64,000 nucleotides of DNA from positions 4,551,501-4,615,500 of the forward strand of contig NZ_JAHSTX010000001.1 in assembly GCF_019145375.1 (NCBI RefSeq). Direction: 5' to 3'. Position 1 is the stretch's first letter; every line of letters starts with the position of its first letter. Both the position numbers and the translations under genes were made by a program. This document shows positions 18,198 through 28,327 of the stretch, in pieces. This DNA comes from Pseudomonas triticicola. Its GTDB lineage: Bacteria; Pseudomonadota; Gammaproteobacteria; Pseudomonadales; Pseudomonadaceae. The notes below the pieces were generated by a model. That model was given only the letters and a program-made list of their open reading frames with translations, searched no databases and had not been told where the DNA came from.

Positions 18198-19766
18198 ATG
18201 GCCTTACCCAGCCGCCATTCACTGTTTCCTTTCCTGAACTGGTTGCCACGGCAAACCCGTGCCAGCGTCGGGCGGGACCTGATCGTCGGCCTCAGCGGTG
18301 CAATTCTCGCCTTGCCCCAGTCGATTGCCTACGCACTGATTGCCGGGCTGCCACCGGAATACGGACTCTATGCGGCGATCATCCCGGTATTGATCGCGTG
18401 CCTGTGGGGTTCGTCATGGCATCTGATCTGCGGCCCGACGGCGGCGATTTCCATCGTGCTGTACGCCAGCGTCAGCCCGCTCGCGGTGCCGGCTTCCGAG
18501 GATTACATCACTCTGATCCTGCTGCTGACGTTTCTCGCCGGGATTTTCCAGTGGTTGCTCGGTTTGCTGCGCTTCGGCGCACTGGTGAATTTCGTTTCGC
18601 ATTCGGTAGTGCTCGGCTTCACCCTCGGTGCCGCCGTGGTGATCGCCATCGGGCAATTGCCCAATCTGCTCGGGCTGGAGTTGCCGGCCAACACCACGGC
18701 GCTCGCCAGCCTGATGGACCTGCTGCGACATCTGGTGGCTGTGGATAAGCCTTCGCTGATGCTCGGCGTCGCCACAGTGATCGTCGGCGTGGCCCTGAAA
18801 AAACTTCTGCCGCGCTGGCCGACGCTGTTGATCACGCTGGTGCTGGCCAGCCTGCTGGTGTGGATCTGGCCGGCGATGTTCGGCCATGTGCATCTGGTCA
18901 GCGCTTTCGTCGGGCGCTTGCCGCCGCTAAGCGCCTTGCCGCTGGATCTGGAGTTGATCCTGCGCCTGCTGCCAAGCGCGGTGGCGGTGGGCATGCTCGG
19001 GCTGGTCACCAGTCTCTCGATCGCCCGTTCGATATCGGCGCGCTCGCAACAGTTGCTCGACGCCAATCAGGAAGTTCGCGCACAGGGTCTGTCGAATATC
19101 GTCGGTGCGTTCTTTTCCGGGTCGCTGTCCGCCGGATCGTTTACCCGCTCGGGATTGAGTTATGAAGCGGGTGCCTGCTCGCCACTGGCCGGAGTGTTCT
19201 CGGCAATCTGGGTGGCGCTGTTCGCGGTGTTCGGCGCGGGGCTGATCGCGCATATTCCGATCCCGGCCATGGCCGGCAGCATCCTGTTGATTGCCTGGGG
19301 TCTGGTCGATCACCGGGGCATTCGCGCTTTGCTGCGAGTCAGCCGCGCCGAGTTCGTGGTGATGGCCCTGACCTGCCTTGCGACTCTGCTGCTGGAATTG
19401 CAGACGGCGATCTACGCCGGGGTGCTGGCGTCGCTGTTTTTCTACCTCAAGCGCACCTCGCAACCACGGGTGCAGCATTGGCGCGACGGTGACGACGATG
19501 TGCTGCGTGTGGGCGGTTCGATCTTTTTCGGCGCCAGCCATTACCTGCAAGTGCGCCTGCAACGCCTGCATGGCGCGCGGGTGGTGATCGAGGCGCAGCA
19601 GATCAACTTCATCGATTATTCAGGGGTAGAGATGCTGCATCAGGAAGCGCGACGGCTGCTGGGGCAGGGTCGCAGCCTGACCTTGCGCCGGGCGCGGCCG
19701 CCAGTGGTGGAGGAACTGAGGAAGCTGGAGGGGGCGGAGAAGTGCCCGATCAGGTTTGAGGATTGA
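18198..19766 (+). CDS. SulP-family anion transporter with STAS domain
   Basis: A 522-residue protein: a SLC26/SulP membrane domain (about residues 20-410; LPQSIAYALIAGLPPEYGLYA near the start, SGSLSAGSFTRSGL in the middle) followed by a C-terminal STAS domain (about 430-520; INFIDYSGVEMLHQEARRLL). It transports an inorganic anion such as sulfate or bicarbonate. Lying after a choline-sulfatase locus, which releases sulfate, it could move that sulfate, but the large repeat-filled gap argues for a separate transcript. GAGGACCC precedes the ATG. Confidence 0.88.
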   Translation: MALPSRHSLFPFLNWLPRQTRASVGRDLIVGLSGAILALPQSIAYALIAGLPPEYGLYAAIIPVLIACLWGSSWHLICGPTAAISIVLYASVSPLAVPASEDYITLILLLTFLAGIFQWLLGLLRFGALVNFVSHSVVLGFTLGAAVVIAIGQLPNLLGLELPANTTALASLMDLLRHLVAVDKPSLMLGVATVIVGVALKKLLPRWPTLLITLVLASLLVWIWPAMFGHVHLVSAFVGRLPPLSALPLDLELILRLLPSAVAVGMLGLVTSLSIARSISARSQQLLDANQEVRAQGLSNIVGAFFSGSLSAGSFTRSGLSYEAGACSPLAGVFSAIWVALFAVFGAGLIAHIPIPAMAGSILLIAWGLVDHRGIRALLRVSRAEFVVMALTCLATLLLELQTAIYAGVLASLFFYLKRTSQPRVQHWRDGDDDVLRVGGSIFFGASHYLQVRLQRLHGARVVIEAQQINFIDYSGVEMLHQEARRLLGQGRSLTLRRARPPVVEELRKLEGAEKCPIRFED

Positions 19767-19785
19767 GCTGATATTGGTGGTGATG

Positions 19786-19840
19786 CGATTCGCGAACAGT
19801 CTCGCTCCCACATTGATCGTATTTCAATGTGGGAGCAAAG
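19786..19840. repeat. Degenerate REP-like hairpin
   Basis: A half REP (TCGCTCCCACATTG) faces an inverted GTGGGAGCAAAGC across a short AT-rich centre, with CAATGTGGGAGC / GCTCCCACATTG as arms. It lies between the convergent SulP and aroE genes and probably ends both transcripts. Confidence 0.75.
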
Positions 19841-19841
19841 C

Positions 19842-20663
19842 TTAAAGGGCTAGCTGGCGGCGCAGCTCGGCGAGTACCGGCGCGGTATCCGGGCGTACGC
19901 CGCGCCACAGCAGGAACGCCTCGGCCGCCTGTTCGGCGAGCATGCCCAGACCGTCCATCGCCAGCGCCGCGCCGTGCTCAGTGGCCCAGCGGCAGAACGC
20001 GGTCGGTTCCTTGCCGTACATCATGTCGTAGCACAGGGTCTGGCCCGGCTCGATCAGGCTTGGCGCAATCGGCGGCACGTCACCGGTCAGGCTCGCGGAG
20101 GTGGCGTTGATGATCACGTCCACCGGCTCGCGCAGCCAGTCGAAACCACTGGCCGACACCGGCCCCAGATCGCCGAACAATTCCGCCAGCAGCTCAGCCT
20201 TGTCCACCGTGCGATTGGCGATGATCACCGAGGCCGGTTTCTCCGCCAGCAACGGCTCCAGCGCACCGCGCACTGCGCCGCCGGCGCCGAGCAAAAGGAT
20301 GCGCTTGCCGGTCAGGCTGAACCCGGCATTCACCGTCAGATCGCGGACCAGGCCTGCGCCATCGGTGTTGTCGCCGAGCAGTGAACCGTCGTCCAGTTTG
20401 CTCAAGGTGTTCACCGCACCGGCGCGCTGCGCGCGGGCGGTCAGGCTGTTGGCCAGACGGTAGGCGTCTTCCTTGAACGGCACTGTCACGTTGGCGCCGC
20501 GGCCTTCGCGAAAGAACGCCGTGGCGCAGCCGGCAAAATCATCCAGCGGCGCGAGCAGCGTAGTGTAATCAAGACGCTGGCCGGTCTGTTCGGCGAACAA
20601 CTGGTGAATCATCGGCGACTTGCTGTGGCCAATCGGATTACCGAAAACAACGTAACGATCCAT
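19842..20663 (-). CDS. aroE: Shikimate dehydrogenase
   Basis: A 273-residue enzyme that reduces 3-dehydroshikimate to shikimate with NADPH in aromatic amino acid synthesis. Seen: [13 protein letters not shown] (substrate site), NVTVPFKE with the catalytic Lys, GDNTDGAG with the catalytic Asp, [10 protein letters not shown] (cofactor loop) and NRT, which favours NADPH. A GTG immediately upstream could add one residue; GAGGAC is better spaced for the ATG. It follows hemF by 9 bases, so the two form an operon. Confidence 0.95.
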   Translation of the reverse strand: MDRYVVFGNPIGHSKSPMIHQLFAEQTGQRLDYTTLLAPLDDFAGCATAFFREGRGANVTVPFKEDAYRLANSLTARAQRAGAVNTLSKLDDGSLLGDNTDGAGLVRDLTVNAGFSLTGKRILLLGAGGAVRGALEPLLAEKPASVIIANRTVDKAELLAELFGDLGPVSASGFDWLREPVDVIINATSASLTGDVPPIAPSLIEPGQTLCYDMMYGKEPTAFCRWATEHGAALAMDGLGMLAEQAAEAFLLWRGVRPDTAPVLAELRRQLAL

Positions 20664-20672
20664 CACCCGTCC

Positions 20673-21687
<1,015 letters not shown>

Positions 21688-21737
21688 GCAGGAGAGTTGG
21701 ATAGAGGGCTTAGCAACGACCCAAGGAGAGCAGGCAG

Positions 21738-22715
21738 ATGGCAAAGCGTATCCAGTTCCGCGCCCACGGCGGTCCCGAAGTGCTCGAATATGTTGACTAC
21801 GAACCCGCTGCGCCCGGGCCGAATCAGGTGCGCGTGGCCAACCAGGCGATCGGCCTGAACTTCATCGACACCTATTACCGCAGCGGCCTCTATGCGCCAC
21901 CCGCGTTGCCGTCCGGCCTGGGTTCGGAAGGCGCCGGCACGGTCGAAGCGGTGGGCAGCGAAGTCACCCGGTTCAAGGTCGGCGATCGCGTGGCATACGG
22001 CAGCGGCCCGCTCGGCGCCTACAGCCAGCTGCATGTGCTGCCGCAGGACAATCTGGTGCACCTGCCCGATGAAATCAGTTTCGAAACCGCCGCCGGGGTC
22101 ATGCTCAAGGGCCTGACCGTGCAATACCTGCTGCGCCAGACCTACCAACTGCAGGGCGGCGAAACCATTCTGTTCCATGCCGCAGCCGGTGGCGTCGGCT
22201 CGCTGGCCTGCCAATGGGCCAAAGCGCTGGGCGTGAAGCTGATCGGCACCGTCAGCTCGAAGGAGAAAGCCGAGCTGGCGAAAGCCAACGGCGCCTGGGC
22301 GACCATTGACTACAGCCATGAAAACGTTGCCGAGCGCGTGATGGCACTGACTGACGGCAAGAAAGTCCCGGTGGTGTATGACGGCGTCGGCAAGGACACT
22401 TGGCTCACGTCTCTGGACAGCGTGGCACCACGTGGCCTGGTGGTGAGTTTCGGCAATGCTTCGGGCGCAGTCGACGGCGTCAATCTGGGCATTCTCGCCG
22501 CAAAGGGTTCGCTCTACGTCACCCGGCCTACGCTGGCGACCTACGCCAACAACGCCGAGAACCTGCAACGCATGGCCGACGAGCTGTTCGAGATGATCAT
22601 CAGCGGCAAACTGAAGGTCGACATCAGCCAGCGCCATGCATTGGCGGATGCGGCGAAAGCACAAACCGAACTGTCGGCACGGCGCACGACCGGTTCCACC
22701 ATTCTGCTGCCATAA
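21738..22715 (+). CDS. qor: NADPH:quinone reductase, zinc-independent MDR family
   Basis: A 325-residue medium-chain reductase that reduces quinones with NADPH. It has the quinone reductase nucleotide loop AAAGGVGSLACQWAKALG and the GLNFIDTYYRSGLY segment of Qor, and lacks the zinc ligands of alcohol dehydrogenases. GGAGAG lies about 10 bases before the ATG. It is divergent from hemF, as in P. aeruginosa, where qor, hemF and aroE are also neighbours. Confidence 0.93.
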   Translation: MAKRIQFRAHGGPEVLEYVDYEPAAPGPNQVRVANQAIGLNFIDTYYRSGLYAPPALPSGLGSEGAGTVEAVGSEVTRFKVGDRVAYGSGPLGAYSQLHVLPQDNLVHLPDEISFETAAGVMLKGLTVQYLLRQTYQLQGGETILFHAAAGGVGSLACQWAKALGVKLIGTVSSKEKAELAKANGAWATIDYSHENVAERVMALTDGKKVPVVYDGVGKDTWLTSLDSVAPRGLVVSFGNASGAVDGVNLGILAAKGSLYVTRPTLATYANNAENLQRMADELFEMIISGKLKVDISQRHALADAAKAQTELSARRTTGSTILLP

Positions 22716-22726
22716 CGCCTCAAGTT

Positions 22727-22764
22727 GATACTCGGCGAACTCGTCCATGAGTTCGCCGAGTATC
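22727..22764. terminator. Perfect 16-bp palindrome between qor and the acyltransferase gene
   Basis: GATACTCGGCGAACTC and its exact complement are separated by the 6-base loop GTCCAT, about 10 bases after the qor stop. There is no T-run on either strand, so it is not a textbook terminator, but its place between convergent genes suggests a transcript-end hairpin. It does not match the REP families in this window. Confidence 0.55.
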
Positions 22765-22894
22765 TTGCAGCTATATCAAGTACATCTTGCGGTGAAGTTT
22801 CTTCGCCGCTGGTCTACGACCGGCAAACTTCCTGCGCAACTTCTTCGACTCGTATACAAGCCATTTCTCTGCCCACTCTTCAATCACTGGCGGA

Positions 22895-23563
22895 TCAATA
22901 CTGACGGTTAAAAACATCACGATACTCCGGCTGATGCGCGTTCATGTTCACAGGCTGATCCAGGGCCATCAGGATTTGCCGCCATTCGGCAGACAACAGC
23001 CAATAATCGCCACGGGCACGTTGCTCGATATGCATTGCCTGTGAAGCGATCGGTGTCAGGCCGAAACGCTGATACAGTTGCCGCTGTGGCGATCTGCACA
23101 AGGCCGTCACACCCTGATATCCGCGATCAATCGCCCATTCCGCAGCGGTAGCAAGCAGACCATTGACCGACACCGGCCGGTGCTGCTGGGAATGGGTGAT
23201 CAGACGGCTGAACTCGACATGGCGCGCCAATGCCACAGTGGGAGACACATGATGCTGGGCGAGTGAGGCCCATTCGAAGGGCGCCGGGGTTGCCCGCAGC
23301 ACCGCAATGAGTTGGTCACGCTGGTAGAGCAAAAAGTGCGTACTGCGTGAGGTAATCGCCAATCGGGTCTCCAGTGCACGGGCTCTGGAGGTGAGCATGT
23401 AATGCTGCAATCGCAGGCGAAACTGCCGATTGATGAAGCGTTCAAATTCCCCGGCATCCGACCCCGCCTCAAGAATGGCCACACGATACTCGGCCTGTTG
23501 ATTCTTGAGTGTTTCCTGAAAGCCCTGCAGATAATCCTTGAGGTGTAAATCCGTAATATCCAT
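22895..23563 (-). CDS. FeeM/LuxI-like GNAT N-acyltransferase, orphan
   Basis: A 222-residue protein not obviously part of the conserved block. It looks like an acyl-ACP-dependent N-acyl amino acid or acyl-homoserine-lactone-type synthase: an N-terminal helical Arg-rich segment (FINRQFRLRLQHYML), a beta strand HFLLYQRDQLIAVLRATP, a VEFSRLI segment like the ExSR of LuxI/FeeM, and a GNAT-like C-terminal half (LLATAAEWAIDRGYQGVTAL, LYQRFGLTP). No LuxR-type gene is adjacent. The frame extends to 23608, but GGAGAAG before the ATG at 23563 decides the start. Product unknown. Confidence 0.6.
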   Translation of the reverse strand: MDITDLHLKDYLQGFQETLKNQQAEYRVAILEAGSDAGEFERFINRQFRLRLQHYMLTSRARALETRLAITSRSTHFLLYQRDQLIAVLRATPAPFEWASLAQHHVSPTVALARHVEFSRLITHSQQHRPVSVNGLLATAAEWAIDRGYQGVTALCRSPQRQLYQRFGLTPIASQAMHIEQRARGDYWLLSAEWRQILMALDQPVNMNAHQPEYRDVFNRQY

Positions 23564-23823
23564 TACTTCTCCGCAGCCATTAACATTTCGAAGTTGCTTC
23601 AAGCACACTGAAGAATGGTTGCTTTTGAAAATCTCGCCACTACACGCGTTCTGATAATCACGTGGGAAAACTTACAGATATTTCAGACTCAAAGATTCGT
23701 CTGACGCATGAAAGAACAATGGCAACGGCCAAGTTTTAACAAATGCGGGAATAAACTGCGGGCATGCACAGAACTCCTCGTCGATGGCGCCGAGGAGTCC
23801 GCAAAAAAATAAAAAGAATGGCG

Positions 23824-24381
23824 TCAGTCAGGACGAACGACGTTACCGGTGGCGAGGTCGCGGATCACGCTGGGATTCTTGCGCCCGCCAAGGCTGCCGC
23901 CCAGCACGAGATCGACCTGACCACGGAAATACTGCTCGATGCGCAAACGCGTGCGCGCCGGCGGTCGCCCCTGGGGGTTGGCCGATGTGGAAATCAATGG
24001 CCCGACCAGCGAGCACAGGTCGCGCACCTGCGGGTGATCGCTGACCCGCAGCGCCACGGTGTCATGCACGCCTGTGACCCATTCCGGCAACAGGTTCTGG
24101 TGCGGCACCAGCCAGGTGTTCGGACCCGGCCAGGTACTGGCCATGCGGTCGATCCAGTCCTGCGGGAAGTCCTCGAACAGGAAATCGAACTGGCGGATGT
24201 TGTCGGCGACCAGGATCAGCCCTTTGCTCACCGAGCGATTCTTGATCGCCAGCAAGCGGTCCACCGCGTCTTCATTCCACGGGTCGCAACCCAGCCCCCA
24301 GACGGCTTCGGTTGGATAGGCAATCACCGCGCCGGCGCGAACTTCACGCGCGGCTTGTTGCACACGCCAACTGTTGACCAT
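23824..24381 (-). CDS. tsaC: Threonylcarbamoyl-AMP synthase
   Basis: A 185-residue YrdC/Sua5-family enzyme (short TsaC form) that makes threonylcarbamoyl-AMP from Thr, bicarbonate and ATP for the t6A modification at position 37 of ANN-decoding tRNAs. Signatures are the N-terminal [14 protein letters not shown] with [14 protein letters not shown], and later STSANPQG. An extra five codons upstream are possible; the ATG at 24381 gives the normal [10 protein letters not shown] start. It lies 55 bases downstream of dprA in the same direction, an arrangement typical of this locus. Confidence 0.93.
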   Translation of the reverse strand: MVNSWRVQQAAREVRAGAVIAYPTEAVWGLGCDPWNEDAVDRLLAIKNRSVSKGLILVADNIRQFDFLFEDFPQDWIDRMASTWPGPNTWLVPHQNLLPEWVTGVHDTVALRVSDHPQVRDLCSLVGPLISTSANPQGRPPARTRLRIEQYFRGQVDLVLGGSLGGRKNPSVIRDLATGNVVRPD

Positions 24382-24436
24382 GAAAAAACTCTCCACAAAC
24401 AGGTTTCGCGCAGTTTACCGATCTTCCTCGTAAAAC

Positions 24437-25534
24437 CTAGCTCGACCGCGCCAGCCAGCGACCGTTTTCGCATACCGCACGGCCTTCGATTTCCAGCTCG
24501 GTCAACGTTGCCAGCACTTTCGGCAACGCCCAGCCACAACTCGCGGCCAAGGCCTCGCTGGTGTGCGGCGCCGCGTGCAGCAGCGCCAGCAACGGGTGTT
24601 CGGCCTTCGCCGCCGCCGTGGATAACAGTGGCTGCTGCCAGCCGCGCAGCGCTTCGAGGATATGTTCGATAGTCTCCACCAACACCGCCCCGTCGCGAAT
24701 CAACTGGTGACAACCGCGCGCGCCGGGGTGATGGATCGAGCCCGGAATGGCATAAACCTCGCGGCCCTGTTCGGCTGCCAGCCGCGCGGTGATCAACGAA
24801 CCGCTGGCAACGCTGGCCTCGACCACCAGCACGCCGAGGGACAACCCGCTGATGATGCGGTTGCGCCGGGGGAAGTTGCTCGGGCTCGGCCCGGCGTCCA
24901 GCGGAAACTCGGAAAGCACCGCGCTGCCCGAGGCAATCATCGCCTCGGCCAGGCGTTTATTGCGTTGTGGATAAAAATTTTCCAGCCCCGTGCCGAGCAC
25001 ACCCACGGTCAAGCCGCCAACATCGAGAGCAGCCTGGTGGGCAGCGGCATCGATGCCCAGCGCCAGACCACTGTTGATGACAAAACCGGCCCCGGCCAGA
25101 CTGCGGGAAAACGCCGCCGCCGTGTCCATACCCGGACGCGAAGCGCGGCGGCTGCCAACCATTGCCAATTGCGGTTTTTCCAGAATCGACGGATCGCCCG
25201 CGACGAATAACAGCGGCGGCGGATCGGCAATTTGTGCCAGCAACGCTGGATAATCCGCTTGATCCCACATCAGCAAATGTTGATCGGGACGCTCTAGCCA
25301 GCGCATTGCGTGGCTGGCGCCGTCGCGCACCGTCGGACAACGCCGTGCCTCGGCACACGCCGCCGGCAACCCCAGCGAGCGCCAGGCACTGGCCGGCGCA
25401 CTGATGGCTTTCGATGCCGAGCCGAAGGCTTCGAGCAGTTTGGCAAAACGCTTGGGGCCGATATCCGGCATGCGGTGCAGACGCAGACGCGCCTCCAGTT
25501 CCGCCGGGGAAATGGCCGTACTGACAGACAACAT
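24437..25534 (-). CDS. dprA: DNA-processing protein DprA (Smf)
   Basis: A 365-residue protein that loads RecA on incoming single-stranded DNA in transformation. It has an N-terminal helical (SAM-like) region, a Rossmann-like core (VGSRRASRPGMDTAA, SGLALGIDAAAHQAAL, SEFPLDAGPSPSNFPRRNRI) and a C-terminal winged-helix domain (about 295-360). AAGGATGATCC precedes the ATG. It sits between the LysM gene and tsaC, all on the minus strand. A perfect DnaA 9-mer lies inside at 24966. Confidence 0.95.
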   Translation of the reverse strand: MLSVSTAISPAELEARLRLHRMPDIGPKRFAKLLEAFGSASKAISAPASAWRSLGLPAACAEARRCPTVRDGASHAMRWLERPDQHLLMWDQADYPALLAQIADPPPLLFVAGDPSILEKPQLAMVGSRRASRPGMDTAAAFSRSLAGAGFVINSGLALGIDAAAHQAALDVGGLTVGVLGTGLENFYPQRNKRLAEAMIASGSAVLSEFPLDAGPSPSNFPRRNRIISGLSLGVLVVEASVASGSLITARLAAEQGREVYAIPGSIHHPGARGCHQLIRDGAVLVETIEHILEALRGWQQPLLSTAAAKAEHPLLALLHAAPHTSEALAASCGWALPKVLATLTELEIEGRAVCENGRWLARSS

Positions 25535-25618
25535 GAATGGATCATCCTTGATCGTTCGATGCTCCGAACCATTCGGAACAAGCTGTGGATAACTCTGTTG
25601 GTAACTTGTTAAGCAAGC

Positions 25619-26644
25619 TTACGGATTTCGCACCTTGTCGAGCACCGCCAGCGAGCGAGACGCGTTGAGCACCAAGCCGTAACTGAGCTTGTCGTAGGTG
25701 CGGAACACCATCAGCAGGCCGGCACGTTCGTCGGGAATCTTCAGCGGCTGGCCGGTGATCCGGTCACGCACGGTTTCGCCGGTTTTCATCACCGCAAGTA
25801 CGTTCCCCTCGGCCAGACCGTCGCGTTTGCCCTTGTTCAGGGTGACCACATCCATCACACCGATCTGCGTTACGCCGCGCGGCACGTCGATGATCACGCC
25901 GTCGATGGAACGCTTCGGCGCGCTGGGCATGAACGTCGAATTGATCGAACGTTCTTCACCGCCGAACAACCGGTCACCGAGCCGTACCTCCTGAGTGGTG
26001 CGCTGCAGGGCCAGGGTGGCGACGTCGCCCTCGGTGGCAACAATCTCGCCGCCGCCGATATCGTCGGCGTTGATGCCGAGAAACTCCTTGGTCTGCGGGT
26101 CGGTGTAGACCTTGCCCTGGCGGAAGATGCCGTAGACCGGTTGCTCCGGATCGAAATGGCCGCGGGCGAAAATGCGATCACCGGTACCGCTGAGCACCCG
26201 TTCGGCATCGCCGGCGACGATGTACGGCGCCTTGTCGAAGTCTTCGGCCTTGTCGACGATGCGGTTGCTCAGCAGAAAGCTGTTGATCGATTTCAGCGGA
26301 ATGCTCGGAATCGCCTCGGCCACCGGGCTGGTGCGAATTCGTGGCGAAAGTTTGATGGTGCCGCGCGACTCGCCACGCTGGACGGTCAGTTGCGGCTGGC
26401 CGTTGACGTAGCTGAGGGTCAGCGTGTCGCCGGGATAGATCAGGTTGGGGTTTTCGATATGCGGGTTGGCCCGCCACAGTTGTGGCCACTGCCAGGGCTC
26501 GCGCAGGTATTTGCCGGAGATATCCCAGAGCGTGTCCCCGGAAACCACCGTGTATTGCTGTGGAAAACCATCCCTGAGTTGCACTTGCCCTTGCGCGGCG
26601 CCGGCCGAAGCCAGAAGCAGCAGGGCGAGTAGTGTTTTCCTCAT
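25619..26644 (-). CDS. LysM-domain secreted protein
   Basis: A 341-residue exported protein with a signal peptide (about residues 1-19, ending AAQG) and one LysM domain directly after it (about 29-80: YTVVSGDTLWDISGKYL to LIYPGDTLTL), which binds peptidoglycan. The remaining 250 residues are a conserved Pseudomonas domain of unknown role, rich in beta segments. Its place next to dprA and divergent from def matches P. aeruginosa. A DnaA 9-mer (25584) and a small hairpin lie in the 84-base gap to dprA. Confidence 0.85.
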   Translation of the reverse strand: MRKTLLALLLLASAGAAQGQVQLRDGFPQQYTVVSGDTLWDISGKYLREPWQWPQLWRANPHIENPNLIYPGDTLTLSYVNGQPQLTVQRGESRGTIKLSPRIRTSPVAEAIPSIPLKSINSFLLSNRIVDKAEDFDKAPYIVAGDAERVLSGTGDRIFARGHFDPEQPVYGIFRQGKVYTDPQTKEFLGINADDIGGGEIVATEGDVATLALQRTTQEVRLGDRLFGGEERSINSTFMPSAPKRSIDGVIIDVPRGVTQIGVMDVVTLNKGKRDGLAEGNVLAVMKTGETVRDRITGQPLKIPDERAGLLMVFRTYDKLSYGLVLNASRSLAVLDKVRNP

Positions 26645-26803
26645 GCAGTGAATCCCTTTATCATGTGCATTCGCGTGAATCGTCAGAGCCCCCGTGGCTC
26701 GCTTCTGTTTTTCAGAAGCTACGCTTCACAACGGTAGCCTGCATCTTCGGACCCGCCAGGCCATCGACCCGACTTTACTCAACGTGTGCAGTAATCGAAG
26801 CCT

Positions 26804-27310
26804 ATGGCCATTTTAAACATCCTCGAATTTCCGGACCCGCGTCTGCGCACTATCGCCAAACCAGTGGCTGTAGTGGACGACGAAGTGCGTCAGTTGGTCG
26901 ACGACATGTTTGAAACAATGTATGAAGCGCCGGGCATCGGCCTCGCCGCGACCCAGGTCAACGTGCACAAACGTATCGTCGTGATGGACCTGTCCGAAGA
27001 CCGTACCGAGCCACGGGTGTTCATCAACCCCGAGTTCGAACCGCTGACCGACGAGATGGACCAGTACCAGGAAGGCTGCCTCTCGGTACCGGGCTTCTAC
27101 GAAAACGTCGACCGCCCGCAGAAGGTCAAAATCAAGGCGCTGGACCGCGACGGCAAGCCTTATGAGCTGATCGCCGAAGGTCTGCTCGCGGTGTGCATCC
27201 AGCACGAATGCGACCACCTCAACGGCAAATTGTTCGTCGATTACCTGTCCACGCTCAAACGCGACCGGATCAAGAAGAAGCTGGAAAAGCTGCACCGCCA
27301 GAACGCTTGA
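26804..27310 (+). CDS. def: Peptide deformylase
   Basis: A 168-residue enzyme that removes the formyl group from nascent proteins. All three active-site motifs are present: GIGLAATQ (44-51), EGCLSVPG with metal ligand Cys92, and HECDH with His134, Glu135 and His138. It is the first gene of def-fmt-rsmB-trkA and is divergent from the LysM gene. A terminator hairpin sits between def and fmt, so downstream genes may depend on read-through or a second promoter. Confidence 0.98.
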   Translation: MAILNILEFPDPRLRTIAKPVAVVDDEVRQLVDDMFETMYEAPGIGLAATQVNVHKRIVVMDLSEDRTEPRVFINPEFEPLTDEMDQYQEGCLSVPGFYENVDRPQKVKIKALDRDGKPYELIAEGLLAVCIQHECDHLNGKLFVDYLSTLKRDRIKKKLEKLHRQNA

Positions 27311-27321
27311 TGCCCCTCTTC

Positions 27322-27353
27322 AAAGGCTTGCTGCGGCAAGCCTTTTTCTTTTT
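27322..27353 (+). terminator. Terminator-like hairpin between def and fmt
   Basis: Stem AAAGGCTTG / CAAGCCTTT (9 bp, perfect) with loop CTGCGG, followed by TTCTTTTT. It begins 12 bases after the def stop and ends 15 bases before the fmt ATG, inside what is usually drawn as one operon. Confidence 0.85.
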
Positions 27354-27367
27354 ATGAGACGCCTTTC

Positions 27368-28327
27368 ATGACTGAGCCACTGCGCATTGTTTTTGCCGGT
27401 ACCCCGGAATTCGCCGCCGAACACCTCAAGGCCCTGCTGAGCAGCCCGTACGAGATCGTCGCGGTCTACACCCAGCCGGATCGCCCGGCCGGCCGTGGGC
27501 AAAAACTGATGCCGAGCCCGGTCAAACAACTGGCCCTGGAAAATAATATCCAGGTATTGCAGCCGCCGACCTTGCGCAATGCCGACGCTCAGGCGGAGCT
27601 GGCCGCGCTGAAGCCGGATTTGATGGTGGTGGTCGCCTACGGTTTGATCCTGCCGCAAGCGGTGCTGGATATTCCGCGTCTGGGTTGCATCAACAGCCAT
27701 GCATCGCTGCTGCCACGCTGGCGCGGTGCGGCGCCGATCCAGCGCGCGGTCGAACACGGCGATGCCGAAAGCGGTGTGACCGTGATGCGCATGGAAGCCG
27801 GCCTCGACACCGGGCCGATGCTGCTCAAAGTCGTCACCCCGATCAGCGCTGAAGACACTGGCGGCACCCTGCATGATCGCCTCGCCGAGATGGGTCCGCC
27901 CGCTGTGGTGCAGGCGATTGCCGGTCTGGCTGCCGGCACCCTGCAAGGTGAGGTGCAGAATGACGAACTCGCCACCTACGCACACAAACTGAACAAAGAC
28001 GAAGCACGCATCGACTGGAGCCGTCCGGCGGTGGAGCTGGAACGTCTGGTCCGCGCCTTCAACCCATGGCCCATTACCCACAGCACGCTCAATGGCGAAG
28101 CGTTGAAAGTGCTGGCCGCGACCGTGGCCGAAGGCACTGGCGCTCCGGGTGAAATCCTCAGCGCCAGCAAGGACGGCCTGATTGTCGCCTGCGGTGCACA
28201 AGCGCTGTGCCTGACCCGCCTGCAATTGCCCGGCGGCAAGGCGCTGAACTTCAGCGACCTGTTCAACAGCCGCCGCGAGAAATTCGCCGTCGGCAGCATG
28301 CTCAGCGCTGCGGTGGAAGCGCAATGA
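27368..28327 (+). CDS. fmt: Methionyl-tRNA formyltransferase
   Basis: A 319-residue enzyme that formylates initiator Met-tRNA using 10-formyltetrahydrofolate. The N-terminal formyltransferase domain (about 5-185) has Asn109 and His111 in [19 protein letters not shown]. The C-terminal OB-like domain binds tRNA. It is functionally paired with def upstream. The stop overlaps the rsmB ATG by 4 bases. Confidence 0.98.
   Translation: MTEPLRIVFAGTPEFAAEHLKALLSSPYEIVAVYTQPDRPAGRGQKLMPSPVKQLALENNIQVLQPPTLRNADAQAELAALKPDLMVVVAYGLILPQAVLDIPRLGCINSHASLLPRWRGAAPIQRAVEHGDAESGVTVMRMEAGLDTGPMLLKVVTPISAEDTGGTLHDRLAEMGPPAVVQAIAGLAAGTLQGEVQNDELATYAHKLNKDEARIDWSRPAVELERLVRAFNPWPITHSTLNGEALKVLAATVAEGTGAPGEILSASKDGLIVACGAQALCLTRLQLPGGKALNFSDLFNSRREKFAVGSMLSAAVEAQ

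Noticed and set aside
23773-23798. Hairpin ACTCCTCG / CGAGGAGT after tsaC, next to a run of seven A
   Set aside because: For the minus-strand tsaC transcript the T-run comes before the hairpin, not after it, so it is not an intrinsic terminator.
24614-24622. Near DnaA box CGTGGATAA in dprA
   Set aside because: One mismatch; only perfect 9-mers were counted in the density finding.
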